Positions 11,301 through 18,811 of a stretch of DNA of 32,683 nt are shown here, in pieces. Below the pieces are notes generated by a model that saw only the letters and a program-made list of their open reading frames with translations, did no database searches and was not told the DNA's origin. The translations under genes and the position numbers were made by a program. The stretch's first letter is position 1. The number at the start of each line of letters is the position of its first letter. The DNA is from Bacteroidales bacterium. GTDB taxonomy: Bacteria > Bacteroidota > Bacteroidia > Bacteroidales > Paludibacteraceae. The stretch is from the NCBI GenBank assembly GCA_012837935.1, contig DUQG01000011.1:1-32683 (forward strand), written 5' to 3'.

Positions 11301-13192
11301 TCGTTTGCATTTCCACGACCCGCCATATCTCTTTGAATTAAATTCGTAACAGATAGCGCCGAGTAATTTACCAACACTCCGGGATTAGCGCCTTTGATAT
11401 CAGGCACAACACCGTTTTCGTAATCAACATTTTCAAAATCATAAGCAGCCAACAAATTAGGTGTAGAAGAATTTACATTTGAACGTGAGTCTAATTCAAG
11501 TTCTTCGACAGTTAGTGCTTTATTCCAGAAACGAATATTATCCACCATACCTTGTAAAAGCCCTCTATTTACAACAATTTCAGTAGGTATGCTGCCAATA
11601 TAGACATCTCTTGTGTTAGATACAGCGTAGGTGCTTACATTCGCACTCTCATATACTTGTACTCCATTTTGATACATCCTTACTTTTCTTGCACTGCCTG
11701 TACCCGATACGGTAAATGCCAAATGTATCCATTCATTTAATTTTCCTACTCCGGAACCCCATTGTGAAAAGTGGTTAGTTCCATCGGATTTCGAGCAATT
11801 CATTGCATAGAAATTGGTTAAGCTGTTTGTGCCCCACATATCATAACCCGACTTGTCGGAATCACTTCCACCGCCTCTTTTTGCCAAAAAACGAGCATTT
11901 GTTTTTAAAGCTGCTACATTTACCTGCATACTTACAGAAAACTCTTGGTCGGCAGTAAAGTTGAAAATATCGTTATGCGGAATATACATATATTGATTTG
12001 TTCCATTTAACGTCAAAGATTCACCTATGCTATTTACAGTTTGAGTTGCCAGATAAGCCTGAAAATTTTCTATTTTCGTTTTAAGTGTATTGCGATAATC
12101 TCTATTATCTTCTGCAGTGGCAATTTTACTTACTGCCGTTTCTATATCTTGCCTAAAAGTATTTACCGTAGTCATATCTTCGGGCCAATATTTACCAAAC
12201 TCAGGACCTATTTTATCCAACTCGTTATAAGCTGCTTGAAGCAATGACTCAATTTCAGTCATAAATGAAAAATAGGGATTAACGGCACTTATTGAAGTAC
12301 GGCTGTAAATTCCGCAAGTAGCATCACTATTAAAGTCAAACTGCTCCCAGTTTGCACCGTTTTTTCGTACCAAAGCGATTCGTCCGTTATTGTTAGGAAC
12401 TGCAATAAACTTATAAGGTGTATAAGTAGCTGGATTAGCCGAAGTTAAATTGGATGCCGAGTGAACAGCACCGGATAGGTACATTTTTTCCGAAGGTTTA
12501 AGTTCGGTGGTTAAACTAAATTCAGTTCCTCCTTCATCATTTACCCTAAAAAACTGATCCGACCAATGAGCATTAGCAGAATTCGTAAAAGAGTTTCCTT
12601 CGTGCCACTTTATTTTAAAAGTAGTTTTGTCCACTCCTAAAATAGTTGTTTTAGCAGTACGTGCACTAAGAAATTGATACCAACAATTTGTAGCGTCACG
12701 TCTTGGTGCTTTTACAAACACCCACTTGACAGTACCTGCAGGCGCCGCTTCTACTGTCATCGTATAGCTTGTGTAACCCATATAGCTACTGCTACTGCTT
12801 GAAATGGTGTAAGCCAGTCCGGTAGTAGCCACTCCTTCTTCACCGGCTATGCGAAATGAAACCGGTGTGCTACTTCCATTATCCCACTGGAAATTAGCAG
12901 TTAATACTCCGGTCGTACGTCCCTTATTAAAAATGTGATAAGTACCATCTGCATTTTTTACGAAACGCCAAAGTTGTGTATCGCTATTGGAAGTTATGGG
13001 TTGACTCGCAATAGGTAACTGCGTGCCACTTCCTGCATCGACTACTACATTATTACCACTATTGATAATGTAATAATACTGCGGATTGGATTGGGGGCTT
13101 TCTATCGGAACTTTGTAAAAAGCCGATTTCTGAGCTGAAACAGCTCCGGATATTGCAAAAAACAACATCAAAGAATAAATGATTTTCTTCAT
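8333..13192 (-). CDS. Large multidomain T9SS-exported sialidase (GH33)
   Basis: A 1619-residue secreted exo-alpha-sialidase expected to release terminal sialic acid from host-type glycans. Order: signal peptide (about 1-20); a beta-rich N-terminal region (to about 315); a helical linker (about 317-390); a LamG/concanavalin-like domain (about 391-585); a BNR-associated N-terminal domain (about 625-745); the six-bladed sialidase propeller (about 770-1130); beta-rich modules; and a T9SS type A sorting domain (about 1535-1619, ending KVVVK). Catalytic residues are all visible: Arg784 in YRIP, Asp809 (acid/base), Glu971, Arg987, Arg1048 and Tyr1076; their spacing closely follows that of the Micromonospora sialidase (R68, D92, E260, R276, R342, Y370). 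Five Asp boxes of the S-x-D-x-G-x-T-W type are present (for example STDNGKTWS at 821-829). The sorting domain predicts export across the outer membrane and surface attachment or release. It stands alone, without SusC/SusD neighbours. Confidence 0.93.
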   Translation of the reverse strand: MKKIIYSLMLFFAISGAVSAQKSAFYKVPIESPQSNPQYYYIINSGNNVVVDAGSGTQLPIASQPITSNSDTQLWRFVKNADGTYHIFNKGRTTGVLTANFQWDNGSSTPVSFRIAGEEGVATTGLAYTISSSSSSYMGYTSYTMTVEAAPAGTVKWVFVKAPRRDATNCWYQFLSARTAKTTILGVDKTTFKIKWHEGNSFTNSANAHWSDQFFRVNDEGGTEFSLTTELKPSEKMYLSGAVHSASNLTSANPATYTPYKFIAVPNNNGRIALVRKNGANWEQFDFNSDATCGIYSRTSISAVNPYFSFMTEIESLLQAAYNELDKIGPEFGKYWPEDMTTVNTFRQDIETAVSKIATAEDNRDYRNTLKTKIENFQAYLATQTVNSIGESLTLNGTNQYMYIPHNDIFNFTADQEFSVSMQVNVAALKTNARFLAKRGGGSDSDKSGYDMWGTNSLTNFYAMNCSKSDGTNHFSQWGSGVGKLNEWIHLAFTVSGTGSARKVRMYQNGVQVYESANVSTYAVSNTRDVYIGSIPTEIVVNRGLLQGMVDNIRFWNKALTVEELELDSRSNVNSSTPNLLAAYDFENVDYENGVVPDIKGANPGVLVNYSALSVTNLIQRDMAGRGNANDAIIRATLTTTREEGAVLNSATLNFAGTTDINNISKVKLYLTNTTTDFDHRNPTGKGAILLGECTPAEGDVVCNISGAGATLAGNSSYYLWVAAEIAETATEGNQIDISIKKVNYNNTKEFIPEVTNPSGTTNILLAYKVIAAQKDAGDINFYRIPAIVTANDGSLIALTDKRKGSHLDLPRDIDVLAYRSTDNGKTWSDPATIALGTGYGNGFGDVAACVTKSGKILTLFAGGPGFFESTSSNPIRVYQSESTDNGQTWTAPVNRTSHFYGSGYTGTDGRDSWKGIFMTSGKMEVTATGRIMVVALVRNSIGTCNYVFYSDDEGATWDMCPSVVTTGANEAKIVQKANGDLMVSTRKGGSQGRIRSISTDGGQTWTNGYFSELVEPDCNGDMIRYTCVNDGYDANRLLHTIPNAGSRRNVTVFLSTDEGNTWPIKKVLCKDGSAYSALTILSDGTIGAFVEVDNSFGYHDMIFMNFSLDWLTGSQNNLKYPVKTWKGGTSNDSETAANWLYGLKPAVNDDVLVDVKTPNNLTLNSNATYNKLINNSEMTIAAGKQLTVNGAANNNGTIKLLSDATNGTATLVGDVTGTAVVEQLVNKPQTYYIGSPVSGTVNGIGKVITFTESTDKWSVPATITNLEVGKGYGVQVGAGEIGGTATISFTGTLNSGNKTIGMTIGGRKFNFLGNPYPSFLNSVEVVKSVNVEKSLWFYSKASGSYGFTAYNVPTGIAIPDVGDTDGFIPPMQGFWIKAKAETDFNFTNEMRIHKPESSSAAFRVPQAAERQLMRLQVTNGTEKDETVILFSEEATSDWNSFKPMNPGLTLYTVKDGEKLALNSRTAIEYDVETAVGIKATSGEYTFSAIKYENFGTEKAFLLDKLTNVSTDLSSGGDYIVTFSEAYDGADRFALVFPRSGVMTGLEGAEQAGFFAFANNNRITVSSDMQAGMIYVFNSVGQQVAAQAISGKLTIVSAALPAGVYIVKLNNQTTKVVVK

Positions 13193-13317
13193 AAAATAGA
13201 TTTTTGAAAGTGAATATAATATGATAAAATGATTGCGTCAGTTTAACCAACTTGGTCTGTTTCTCTAAACAAGATATTATTTAACACCTTAAATTGATGT
13301 TAATACATAATAAAAAA

Positions 13318-13325
13318 CAAAGATA
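13318..13325 (-). promoter_or_regulatory. Putative -7 promoter element for the sialidase gene
   Basis: On the minus strand it reads TATCTTTG, matching TAnnTTTG. No clear -33 box is found. The predicted leader is about 115-120 nt and contains an inverted pair TTAACA (13281-13286) / TGTTAA (13298-13303), which could be a regulator site. The rest of 13193-13571 holds only the palindromic repeat and the promoter of the next gene. Confidence 0.45.
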
Positions 13326-13478
13326 ATGCTTTATTTTGTAAGTTTTACATATCAGAAAGTTAAATAAAACTCAATATCTTTATTGTTAGATGTTTGATTG
13401 TTCATTAATCTTCTAAGATATCGTCTCAATAGGGTTTCTATCCATCCGAGGTTTTTAAAAGTTTTAATGTGCATATTC

Positions 13479-13523
13479 TTTTTTAGGCAGAGACTGGCTC
13501 TAAGCCAGTCTCTGCCTAAAAAA
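13479..13523. repeat. Perfect 21-bp-stem palindromic repeat (copy B)
   Basis: Two perfectly complementary 21-nt arms (left arm begins TTTTTTAGGCAGAGACTGGC) separated by the 3-nt loop cta. The core cagagactggct / agccagtctctg matches the element at 8221-8247 with one difference per arm, the loop apart. The outer T6/A6 tracts also make it a possible bidirectional terminator, but there is no upstream gene end here to serve, since the two neighbouring genes diverge. Confidence 0.85.
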
Positions 13524-13529
13524 CTTTTG

Positions 13530-13561
13530 TTTGCAGATTTAGCTACAAAACTGTAATTTTG
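13530..13561 (+). promoter_or_regulatory. Putative Bacteroidota promoter for the PH-domain pair
   Basis: TTTG (13530-13533), a 20-bp spacer, then TAATTTTG (13554-13561): a full match to the -33/-7 consensus. A start of transcription near 13570 leaves about 20 nt before the ATG at 13590, which favours that ATG over the upstream TTG at 13572. Confidence 0.65.
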
Positions 13562-13589
13562 CGGATAAAAATTGAAAAACTTAAATAAA

Positions 13590-14108
13590 ATGAACTTTTC
13601 AAACAATCTAATAGATATTGAGCTACTTCCCAAAACAGAGCAAATTAGCTACACGCAGGTGGAAGAGACATACAAAAAAGTGCTTTACGGCAGATATCTG
13701 TTGTTGTGGGGAATTCCGACTGTGAGTGCTTTAACGACAAGTTTTTTAGACAAAGAGAGCCAAATTGAGCTTTTAAGTGCTGCCTTGGTTTTTCTTGTAA
13801 TTTTAGCTGTGATGCTTGCTGTAACAGGGAAAATTTATGAATTTATGGGTTACGCCATTCGGGAAAATGATATTTGTATGCGGCGTGGATTGTTTTTCAA
13901 GAAGTACGTAGTAGTGCCGTTTAATCGTATTCAGCACATTACAGTTGAGCAAGGACCTTTGGCAAGGGCATTTGGTTTGGCTTCGCTAAAAGTTTATTCT
14001 GCTGCCGGAAACAACAACAATTTTGTGCTAAACGGCATTACAAAAGAGCGTGCCGATGAAATGAAACAGTTTATCTTAGAGCAAATTAAGACCGATGACA
14101 TCCATTGA
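13590..14108 (+). CDS. PH-domain membrane protein, YdbS-like
   Basis: A 172-residue inner-membrane protein. The frame is open from a TTG at 13572 but that codon would sit almost at the predicted transcription start, so the ATG at 13590 (MNFSNNLIDI) is preferred. A polar N-terminal stretch is followed by two membrane helices (about residues 37-52 and 62-82) and then a bacterial PH domain (bPH_2/DUF304) with the family pattern YAIRENDICMRRGLF..K..VVPFNRIQHI and QGPLARAFGLASLKVYSAAG. Its stop overlaps the next gene by 14 bp, and that gene encodes the larger partner of the same fold, as in the ydbS-ydbT operon of Bacillus subtilis. There the pair is controlled by sigma W and contributes to resistance against antimicrobial compounds; a similar envelope-protective role here is inference. 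Confidence 0.8.
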   Translation: MNFSNNLIDIELLPKTEQISYTQVEETYKKVLYGRYLLLWGIPTVSALTTSFLDKESQIELLSAALVFLVILAVMLAVTGKIYEFMGYAIRENDICMRRGLFFKKYVVVPFNRIQHITVEQGPLARAFGLASLKVYSAAGNNNNFVLNGITKERADEMKQFILEQIKTDDIH

Positions 14109-15576
14109 TTTTACCCAAGAAAACCGCCTACCACTTTCCGCCGTTTTTTTCCTGATAATTGTCAGTATGAAAAATGCGACTAAGCAACTTTGGCCTGTGC
14201 TGCTTGTCATATTTGTTTCCAAAGATGACTTTAAGCTTTTTTGGAAAATTATTATTGCATTACTGGTAATTTTGTTGTTTGGGGTAATTCGGGGTGTACT
14301 GATGTACCGAAATTTCACTTACGCTGTAAAAGGCGATGAGCTGATTGTAAAAAAAGGGGTTTTAAAGAAAACCACATTGAGCATTCCGCTACATAAAATT
14401 CAAAATATCAGCAACAGACAGGGATTTTGGCAGCAAATTTTGGATATTACCACACTAAGTGTAGATACTGCGGGTTCCACTAAAAGCGAGATGGAAATCT
14501 ATTTGGACATTAAAACATCGGATGCATTTAAAGAGTTTATCCTTCATTCGAAAAAGGAGAGTATAGCTACACAAACTAATGAAAGTGAATCAGAAACGGC
14601 TGAAACTCACGAACCTGCACAAGTGCTTAAAACTTACTTTTATGACACTCGTCAACTTATGCTTGCAGCTATCAGTAGAAATCATTTGCGTGGGCTTAGC
14701 ATTATGTTGTTGCTTTTTTTCAGTGCTTTTAATCAGTTAGGCGAAAGTCTCCAAAAGCAGATGCTGGAATATACCTGGGCGTATATCCCTAAAACTGCAT
14801 CGCTGATTTACTGGCTGACGGTTATCGTATTTATTTTGATAATAAGTATGGTGCTAAATTTCGTTCATACCTGCCTAAAATACTACAACTTAAATGTCAA
14901 TCTTTATGACAATAGAGTTACCTACAAAGCCGGATTAATCAAAAACATACAGCAGGTTATCCATTTGGATAAAATTCAGGTAATCGTACAAACGGCAAAT
15001 GTTTTTGAGAAAATGCTGAATACTTCGAGTTTGCGGGTACATCAGTTTTTGAACTTAGGCGAAAAAGCACAAAAAGAAGTGGCTTTTTTCCTTCCCGGAT
15101 TTTTGCAAAGCCGGCAACTTACTGAAAACATCTATCCCGAAATGACAACGGAAGAGTTTTCGGAAGTTCATTCTAAAAAGAACTTTTTCCGAAGACAGCT
15201 CTATTTCTACGCGGGCATCCCAACTGCTATACTCACGGGATTGGCATTTTTTGATATTCGTTCGCTTTATTTGATTGTTCCGGTATTGGCAATCGCCGCA
15301 ACTGCCGCTTGGTTTCGCTACCGAAAAAGTCGAGCGGAAATCGGCAATCGGTATGTTCAGGTGTATGCGGGTGTTTTTGGCGATAAAATCAGTACGCTGA
15401 AAGTTTCCAATATCCAAAGCGTTAAACTTCGTCAGTCCATTTTTCAAGAACGCACACAAACAGCATCAGTCGTAATTTCTACACGTTGGGCAAGTCTGAA
15501 TATACCGTTTTTAGAAGAACAGACGGCAAGAGAAGTAGTTGATTATTTGCTTTTTAGATTGGAGTTTGAAAATTAA
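14095..15576 (+). CDS. Multi-PH-domain membrane protein, YdbT-like
   Basis: A 493-residue inner-membrane protein with three copies of a unit made of two membrane helices followed by a bacterial PH domain. The PH blocks are seen near residues 70-155 (YAVKGDELIVKKGVL..TTLSIPLHKIQNI), about 265-345 (VTYKAGLIKNIQQVIHLDKIQVI) and about 415-490 (VQVYAGVFGDKISTLKVSNIQSV). The length equals what I recall for Bacillus YdbT. A charged linker (about residues 157-180) separates the first and second units. It starts inside the last codons of the upstream ydbS-like gene, which implies coupled translation and probably a complex. Biochemical function is not known for the family; roles in membrane stress or antimicrobial peptide resistance are proposed. 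Confidence 0.82.
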   Translation: MTSIDFTQENRLPLSAVFFLIIVSMKNATKQLWPVLLVIFVSKDDFKLFWKIIIALLVILLFGVIRGVLMYRNFTYAVKGDELIVKKGVLKKTTLSIPLHKIQNISNRQGFWQQILDITTLSVDTAGSTKSEMEIYLDIKTSDAFKEFILHSKKESIATQTNESESETAETHEPAQVLKTYFYDTRQLMLAAISRNHLRGLSIMLLLFFSAFNQLGESLQKQMLEYTWAYIPKTASLIYWLTVIVFILIISMVLNFVHTCLKYYNLNVNLYDNRVTYKAGLIKNIQQVIHLDKIQVIVQTANVFEKMLNTSSLRVHQFLNLGEKAQKEVAFFLPGFLQSRQLTENIYPEMTTEEFSEVHSKKNFFRRQLYFYAGIPTAILTGLAFFDIRSLYLIVPVLAIAATAAWFRYRKSRAEIGNRYVQVYAGVFGDKISTLKVSNIQSVKLRQSIFQERTQTASVVISTRWASLNIPFLEEQTAREVVDYLLFRLEFEN

Positions 15577-15601
15577 AACATCATGATATTAAACAAAAAA
15601 C

Positions 15602-15619
15602 AGCCTGCAATCGCAGGCT
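15602..15619 (-). terminator. Intrinsic terminator after the second beta-galactosidase gene
   Basis: A 7-bp GC-rich stem (agcctgc / gcaggct) with a 4-nt loop. Read on the minus strand it is followed by GTTTTTTGTTT, so it ends the minus-strand transcript from 19996-15634. It may also slow the converging plus-strand transcript but lacks a strong T-run in that direction. Confidence 0.8.
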
Positions 15620-15633
15620 ATTTCTCTAAAATT

Positions 15634-18600
15634 CTACTTCAACGGTTTTATCCAATAGGAATAATCGTAATCCTGATATTTCAGTTGATACTGAACGATG
15701 GCGGGTGAATGCCATGAATCTACACCACCCACGCCGGTTTGACGATAATCCATATAGACGTATGTTTTGTCGCGTTTTTCCAATTCGCCGCTGTGGTACT
15801 GTTTTTTATCTGTTTCGGGGTCAAGGTCGTCAAGGCTGTAAGGCAATGCAGAGAAACTTAGCAGGTCTTTGTTAAATTCAAACTCTACTCCCCTACCCTT
15901 TTTATCGGTAAAGCGCACCCAACGAACGTCTGTTTTGCTGCCACCTTCTTGCGGACGAGCATACGGGAAGTACTGCTCATCAACAGTTTGCTTATAAACT
16001 CCCACCAACGATCCTTCTTTTCTATCCCATGTATTTTCCCACGGTCCACGACCGAAGAATTCGATATTTTGGTAGTTTTTAGGTAATTCCATCAAGGTTC
16101 CCATACGCATCAACTGGAAATATTCACCTTTGTTGGCTTTGAACTGGTTGGCAACTCTGATAACGCCATCCGGATAAATGGTGTAAGTAATTACGTGCGT
16201 CGCATCACCGTCCAACATATCTTTCTCAAAGCTCACTTCCCAATTATCACCCACTTGTTTGATGTCGTGTTTTTTAACTTTCGAATTTTCATACACATTT
16301 CGCCACATCCGCAAGCTTGAATTTAGTCCCGCACCAAAATCATTGTCCACCGGCGCACGCCAAAAGTCCGGTTTCGGTCCGTTCTCAATCAGCACTTGAT
16401 TTTTGTAGGTAAATGTTTTCAAAATACCGTTATCCAAATCGAATGCTACTTTGAAGTTTCTACCACTAATCACATCGTTTGATACGGTTAATTTGCCTTT
16501 TGCAGCGTGTGTAGCTTTTCCGTTCGGTGCATCGGTTAATGGCAATTGTTCGTAAGCTATTTCATAATTTTGCTCCAAAAATGGCTCCTCATTTTTCAGA
16601 TAATAGCGCAAATTCAAGAAATACTCTTTGCCGGGTTTGAAGTTAGTGCGATACGGGATATTAATCGAAGTTTTCTCGCGTGCTTTCACATCAAAATTCA
16701 TCACATTGCCGATTTGCACTACTTTTCCATCCTCAAGCAGTTCCCATTTCATCCAATAATTGGACAAATCACGGAAGAAGTATTTATTCATTACCTCAAT
16801 TTGATTAGGTGCCAATAATTTAGTTTGAATAAACTGATGCACTTTTTTAATCTCAATTGCCATCGGGGTAAGTCCGCGCTGACCTGTAACCACGCCTTTC
16901 ACGCTGAAATTATTGTCGCTCATCTCAATCGGGTCCACCTCATTTCCGAAGGGGAAGTCGCCGCCGTAAGCAATAATTCGCTTGCCGTTTTTCACGGTGT
17001 CAATGCCCTGGTCTACCCACTCCCAAATATAACCGCCTTGCAGTTTCGGATTATTCTCAATCAGCTCCCAATACTCTTTGAAGTTACCCAAACTATTTCC
17101 CATAATATGCGCGTACTCGCTCATAATGTAAGGACGGTCGTCGTGTTTCGTGCCTTGAACCAAGTGGTTCGGATTTGGGTATTGCGGACAAATAATATCT
17201 GTGTTGTAATCCCACTCAGAGCGCTCATACTGCACGGGACGATAGTCGTTTGCTTTCAGCCATTCGTAAGCCTCGTAGAAGTTGCAACCGTTTCCGGCCT
17301 CATTTCCCATTGACCAAACAATTAGAGACGTGAAGTTTTTACCGCGTTCGTACATCCGCATATTTCTGTCGAGATGCGGCACACGCCAAATCGGGTCGTT
17401 TCCGAATGAAAATTCCAAATCATAATGGCGAGCGTGCGATTCGATATTCGCCTCCTCTACCACGTAAAGTCCGTAAATATCACAGAGTTCCAACCAATAG
17501 GGATGCGGCGGATAGTGCGCATTACGAACAGTATTCACGTTCAGCTTTTTCATCATTTCCATGTCTTTGCGCATATCCTCTTTGGTAATCACGTGACCGC
17601 GATTTGGATGCACTTCGTGGCGGTTTACGCCTTTGAAGAACACGCGCTTACCATTGATAAGCAGGTCACTGCCAATAATTTCCACCGTGAGGAAACCGAC
17701 ACGTTGCGGAATAACGTCAAGCACATCGCCTTTTTTGTCTTTCAACGTGATAAAGAGATGGTAGAGATAGGGAATTTCATCCGACCAGGTGTTTACATTC
17801 GCTATTTTCTTTTTCGGGAATGCAAAATCGGTTTTATAGCGACCCAAAATGGTCAACATACCACTTTCGTCAGAAAGTACGGTTTTTCCTGTAGCATCTT
17901 TCAGTTCGTAGCCCACAAAAATTGTATCGGGACGACTGTGATAAGTTCCTTTGTCGTGTCTGAAATTCCGTAGATTAACCTTCAAGTCAAGCACTCCGTC
18001 GCGATAGTTATTTTCCAATCCGGCAATGGTTTTGAAGTCCCAAATGGTGTTTTCATTTCGAGCAAAAAGATAAACTCCACGCTCAATGCCCGAAAAACGG
18101 AACATATCCTGACACTCCAAATAACTCGCATCCGCCCAACGATATACTTGAACAGCTACTAAGTTTTTCCCGGGTTTCAGGAAACGGGTAATATCAAATT
18201 CGGCAGGCAATTTGCTGTCCTCGCTGTAACCCACATATTCGCCATTTATCCAAAGGAAAAAAGCCGCTTTCACAGCACCGAAATGGATAAATACTTGTTT
18301 TCCATCCCAATCGGCAGGCAGGTCAAACTCCTTGCGGTACGAGCCTACGGGATTGTTATCTACCGGAATGTCGTGTGGTGGATTCAGCGTTCCCATAAAT
18401 TTGGAACGTCCCGCAAAATCATAGTGTTGATTGATGTAAATCGGGTATCCGTAGCCGTTTAGCTCCCAATTGGCAGGCACTTGAAAGTTTGTCCAACCGC
18501 TTTGTTGGTCGTTGAAATCGGTTTTGTAAAAATCTTGTGGACAAGTGCGCGGGTCAATTACGAAGTTGAAACGCCACGTCCCATCCAACGAGAGATAATT

Positions 18601-18792
18601 CGCCGATTTTTCCATTTCAAAACCGGCAGCAATCTCCTTGTTTTCAAATGCAAAAGCATGTGCCCGCATCGGTTCGCGGTTCACTTGCACCACCGACGGC
18701 GTCATCAGCTCATTGGGTAACGGAAGATTGTTGGCGAAACCCAAAACTGCAAATAAAGTGCTAAGCATGAAGGACAAAACAAGTTTTTTCAT
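15634..18792 (-). CDS. lacZ: Exported LacZ-type beta-galactosidase, GH2 (copy 2)
   Basis: A 1052-residue GH2 enzyme with a signal peptide (MKKLVLSFMLSTLFAVLGFA, no lipobox) and the full LacZ domain order. Acid/base Glu498 lies in SMGNEAGNG and nucleophile Glu559 in IMSEYAHIMGNSLGN. The active-site block FFKGVNRHEVHPNRGH is of the usual LacZ form. It is clearly diverged from the copy at 4984-8208 (for example NESGNG against NEAGNG, ILCEY against IMSEY, and different Ig-like domains), so it is not a recent duplication and may act on a different galactoside. It starts 19 bp after the DUF4105 gene, so both are probably one transcript, and ends at a strong terminator. Location is predicted to be periplasmic; substrate is inference. 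Confidence 0.93.
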   Translation of the reverse strand: MKKLVLSFMLSTLFAVLGFANNLPLPNELMTPSVVQVNREPMRAHAFAFENKEIAAGFEMEKSANYLSLDGTWRFNFVIDPRTCPQDFYKTDFNDQQSGWTNFQVPANWELNGYGYPIYINQHYDFAGRSKFMGTLNPPHDIPVDNNPVGSYRKEFDLPADWDGKQVFIHFGAVKAAFFLWINGEYVGYSEDSKLPAEFDITRFLKPGKNLVAVQVYRWADASYLECQDMFRFSGIERGVYLFARNENTIWDFKTIAGLENNYRDGVLDLKVNLRNFRHDKGTYHSRPDTIFVGYELKDATGKTVLSDESGMLTILGRYKTDFAFPKKKIANVNTWSDEIPYLYHLFITLKDKKGDVLDVIPQRVGFLTVEIIGSDLLINGKRVFFKGVNRHEVHPNRGHVITKEDMRKDMEMMKKLNVNTVRNAHYPPHPYWLELCDIYGLYVVEEANIESHARHYDLEFSFGNDPIWRVPHLDRNMRMYERGKNFTSLIVWSMGNEAGNGCNFYEAYEWLKANDYRPVQYERSEWDYNTDIICPQYPNPNHLVQGTKHDDRPYIMSEYAHIMGNSLGNFKEYWELIENNPKLQGGYIWEWVDQGIDTVKNGKRIIAYGGDFPFGNEVDPIEMSDNNFSVKGVVTGQRGLTPMAIEIKKVHQFIQTKLLAPNQIEVMNKYFFRDLSNYWMKWELLEDGKVVQIGNVMNFDVKAREKTSINIPYRTNFKPGKEYFLNLRYYLKNEEPFLEQNYEIAYEQLPLTDAPNGKATHAAKGKLTVSNDVISGRNFKVAFDLDNGILKTFTYKNQVLIENGPKPDFWRAPVDNDFGAGLNSSLRMWRNVYENSKVKKHDIKQVGDNWEVSFEKDMLDGDATHVITYTIYPDGVIRVANQFKANKGEYFQLMRMGTLMELPKNYQNIEFFGRGPWENTWDRKEGSLVGVYKQTVDEQYFPYARPQEGGSKTDVRWVRFTDKKGRGVEFEFNKDLLSFSALPYSLDDLDPETDKKQYHSGELEKRDKTYVYMDYRQTGVGGVDSWHSPAIVQYQLKYQDYDYSYWIKPLK

Positions 18793-18811
18793 TACATAAA
18801 AAATTTATTTG

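Noticed and set aside
8333-13523. A composite transposon carrying the sialidase
   Set aside because: The flanking repeats are short palindromes with no transposase, no terminal inverted repeats of an insertion sequence and no target-site duplication that I can see.
13572-13589. Upstream TTG start for the YdbS-like gene
   Set aside because: The predicted promoter places the transcription start near 13570, almost on that TTG; the ATG at 13590 has a normal leader.
16825-17313. A 162-codon open frame on the plus strand inside the second beta-galactosidase
   Set aside because: It is antisense to a complete, well-conserved GH2 gene, has no family features and no promoter; it is a frame shadow, as are the other antisense frames in the GH2, parC and sialidase genes.
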